From: Enterococcus songbeiensis | GTDB lineage: Bacteria > Bacillota > Bacilli > Lactobacillales > Enterococcaceae | DNA length: 54,090 nucleotides | Reading direction: 5' to 3' | NCBI RefSeq assembly: GCF_005405265.1 | Contig: NZ_BJDS01000001.1 | Span: 64,001 to 118,090 of the forward strand | Shown: in pieces, positions 52,774-54,090 of the stretch | Layout of the letters: each line of letters starts with the position of its first letter | How positions within the stretch are numbered: the stretch's first letter is position 1 | Notes under the pieces: generated by a model | What the model was told of the DNA's origin: nothing | Databases searched by the model: none | Seen by the model: only the letters and a program-made list of their open reading frames with translations | Made by a program: the position numbers and the translations under genes

Positions 52774-53778
52774 TTATTTTTTTAAAATTTTTCCTAATGC
52801 AAAAAATAATGCTACTACTCCCAAGTAGATTGTTCCTACTAAGTACCCAGACTGCTCAATGGCTTTAAACACAGTGATTGCTCCAGTTTGAAATGAATTG
52901 TATACAGAGTCAGTCATATCAAAATTTGTTGTTTCAATCACTTTTCTATTGGTTATTTCAGTAGTATCTTTGGTTTGTGGGGATTCATCTTTTTCCGCAA
53001 TAGTCTTTTCTTCAGTATTTTTTTCTTTTTCAGTATTTGCTTGATTCACGTTTTTTTCCTTAACAGTCAGACCCAGTCCTTGTAAGACATTCACCTTTGC
53101 TTCTGCAGCAGGATAAGACGTGACAAACTCACCTTGAACCACAGCTCGATCAGGTGTGTTCAACGCGCCCTCACAGCGAAAGAGCGTAATTTTTGCTGTC
53201 TCTCCAACGAGTGGCTCATTTAGTAGTTCTCCATTGGCTTGATTCTCAATTTTATTTATTTGCACTTTATATTCATACACTTTAGAAAAATCAGTGGCAT
53301 AGATAATTGTGCCTAATTCCATTTTAGTTATGTTATGTAATGCTCCTCCACCTTGAACTAAATTATGCGCCAAAACAATGTAATTTCCTTGACCAAGTTT
53401 CTGTTCCGCTTGATAAGTTCCCACTGCAACTATTAGATTAGTATTTGACATTCCAGCAAGCACTTTGGTTTTTACTCCTGCAGATGGGCTGTAGATAGCG
53501 CCGATCCCCCACTTATTGATAACCTCAACATATTTTAATTGGGCATCCGCATATTCTGTTGGTTTCACAGGTTTAATTTCATCTTCATCAAAAACAGCTT
53601 GCGCATTTCTTTCTACCCGATTTTTTTGACTGACTATAGGTGTTTCAATTGTATGCTGAATTTTGCTTGCATTATCAGCAGAATTTAAGAGAAGGTGATA
53701 TCCATACCGACCATAGGAAAAAAAACTGATTCCTAAAATAATCCATAACAGTAATAATAAATTAATCTTTTTTTTCAT
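52774..53778 (-). CDS. Divergent sortase next to its likely substrate
   Basis: 334 residues from ATG 53778 (GAGGA eight bases upstream). An N-terminal helix (INLLLLLWIILGISFF) precedes the sortase domain with His138 (IVLAHNL), Cys202 (ITLFRCEG) and Arg211 (TPDRAVVQ). The usual TLxTC reads TLFRC and the Arg follows after only nine residues. After about 225 a charged Glu/Lys/Thr-rich linker of about 70 residues leads to a C-terminal helix (YLVGTIYLGVVALFFALG). The class is uncertain, closest to A-like. The upstream gene encodes a surface protein ending in a YPKTS signal, a probable substrate. Confidence 0.85.
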   Translation of the reverse strand: MKKKINLLLLLWIILGISFFSYGRYGYHLLLNSADNASKIQHTIETPIVSQKNRVERNAQAVFDEDEIKPVKPTEYADAQLKYVEVINKWGIGAIYSPSAGVKTKVLAGMSNTNLIVAVGTYQAEQKLGQGNYIVLAHNLVQGGGALHNITKMELGTIIYATDFSKVYEYKVQINKIENQANGELLNEPLVGETAKITLFRCEGALNTPDRAVVQGEFVTSYPAAEAKVNVLQGLGLTVKEKNVNQANTEKEKNTEEKTIAEKDESPQTKDTTEITNRKVIETTNFDMTDSVYNSFQTGAITVFKAIEQSGYLVGTIYLGVVALFFALGKILKK

Positions 53779-53802
53779 AGATTTAATCCTCATTAGCAGA
53801 AC

Positions 53803-53831
53803 AGAGCACTCCAAAACTATTCAGAGTGCCC
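53803..53831 (-). repeat. Hairpin between surface-protein gene and sortase gene
   Basis: AGAGCACTC and GAGTGCCC pair around a 12-base loop, with no T-run after it. It mirrors the hairpin between the backbone pilin and srtC genes and may reduce expression of the sortase relative to the substrate. Confidence 0.45.
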
Positions 53832-53842
53832 CATCATAAATT

Positions 53843-54090
53843 CTAATTATTTTTGCTACGGTTAAGATGAACAAAGTACAACGCAGCGCTTAAAAGCAAT
53901 ATACCTAATAGAACATTCCACAACATTGATGATCCCAATGTGCCGGATGTTTTTGGATAAGTTTTATTTGGTGTTGTTGGTGTTGTCGGCGTGCTTGGTG
54001 TTGTTGGTGTTGTTACTTTCACCGTTTGACCTTCATCATTAATATCCGCATGAACCGCTACTTCTTTTTCACCTTGATAGGCTGTTTCAA
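53843..54090 (-). CDS. Surface protein, C-terminal part only, with YPKTS sorting signal
   Basis: Hand-translated frame entering from the window edge and ending at TAG 53843-53845. The last 82 residues show an acidic part (EKEVAVHADINDEGQ), a Thr-Pro repeat spacer (TTPTTPSTPTTPTTPN), the sorting signal YPKTSG, a hydrophobic stretch (LWNVLLGILLLSAALYF) and a basic end. YPKTS is a variant of LPXTG. The adhesive part lies outside the window. It is 64 bases before the sortase gene on the same strand. Confidence 0.85.
   Translation of the reverse strand, partial: ETAYQGEKEVAVHADINDEGQTVKVTTPTTPSTPTTPTTPNKTYPKTSGTLGSSMLWNVLLGILLLSAALYFVHLNRSKNN

Overview
The window looks like chromosome of a low-GC lactic Firmicute, most probably Enterococcus or a close relative. 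This is inferred from an Ebp-type sortase-assembled pilus cluster next to an EbpR/AtxA-type regulator, an EfrAB-type heterodimeric ABC exporter, ECF vitamin transporters, strong AGGAGG ribosome sites and the tatD-rnmV-rsmA block. No rRNA, tRNA, CRISPR array, insertion sequence or prophage was seen. Both window ends cut through genes.

Region 1 (1-13.8 kb, all minus strand, read from about 13.8 kb down): a Wzy-type capsule/exopolysaccharide operon. It starts with an anchored protein of unknown function, an LCP ligase and the CpsC/CpsD/CpsB tyrosine-kinase control module. Homologues of Staphylococcus aureus CapD, CapM, CapN, CapL, CapE, CapF and CapG follow, then two more glycosyltransferases. 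This gene set predicts UDP-D-FucNAc and UDP-L-FucNAc synthesis and a FucNAc-rich repeat unit started by D-FucNAc-1-phosphate.

Region 2 (14-22.3 kb): a secreted 3D-domain wall protein, a CmpB-like membrane protein, the two-gene EfrAB-type exporter, an anchored GH3 beta-N-acetylglucosaminidase, a possible 47-residue membrane peptide gene and a HigBA-like toxin-antitoxin pair with its own palindromic operator.

Region 3 (22.4-32.9 kb, minus): the pilus island. In transcription order it holds an Mga/AtxA/EbpR-like regulator translationally coupled to a flavoprotein of the NADH oxidase/peroxidase family whose redox cysteine is Asn. Then come a lectin-type tip adhesin interrupted by one in-frame TAA, a basal pilin, the backbone pilin, a class C sortase with an extra Cna-B/SpaA-like tail, and an unknown small gene.

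Region 4 (33-40 kb, minus): vitamin and housekeeping genes. These are folT behind a THF riboswitch, a C39-like secreted peptidase, niaX behind two NiaR-like operators, glpK, and tatD-rnmV-rsmA.

Region 5 (40-54 kb, mixed): membrane and phosphoesterase genes, a MarR regulator with two unknown genes, an AzgA-type purine permease, a beta-lactamase-fold protein without a signal peptide, and a redox operon of cytosolic apbE plus two FMN reductases. The second reductase ends in four tandem copies of an ApbE flavinylation-like motif. The window closes with a PPOX protein, a HAD phosphatase, an MsrA fusion, a YiiX-like hydrolase, a DinB protein, and an unusual sortase next to its likely surface-protein substrate.

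The observations most worth checking are the repeated DxxSGAS tail encoded with apbE, the regulator coupled to a cysteine-less flavoprotein beside the pilus operon, and the stop codon inside the lectin adhesin gene.
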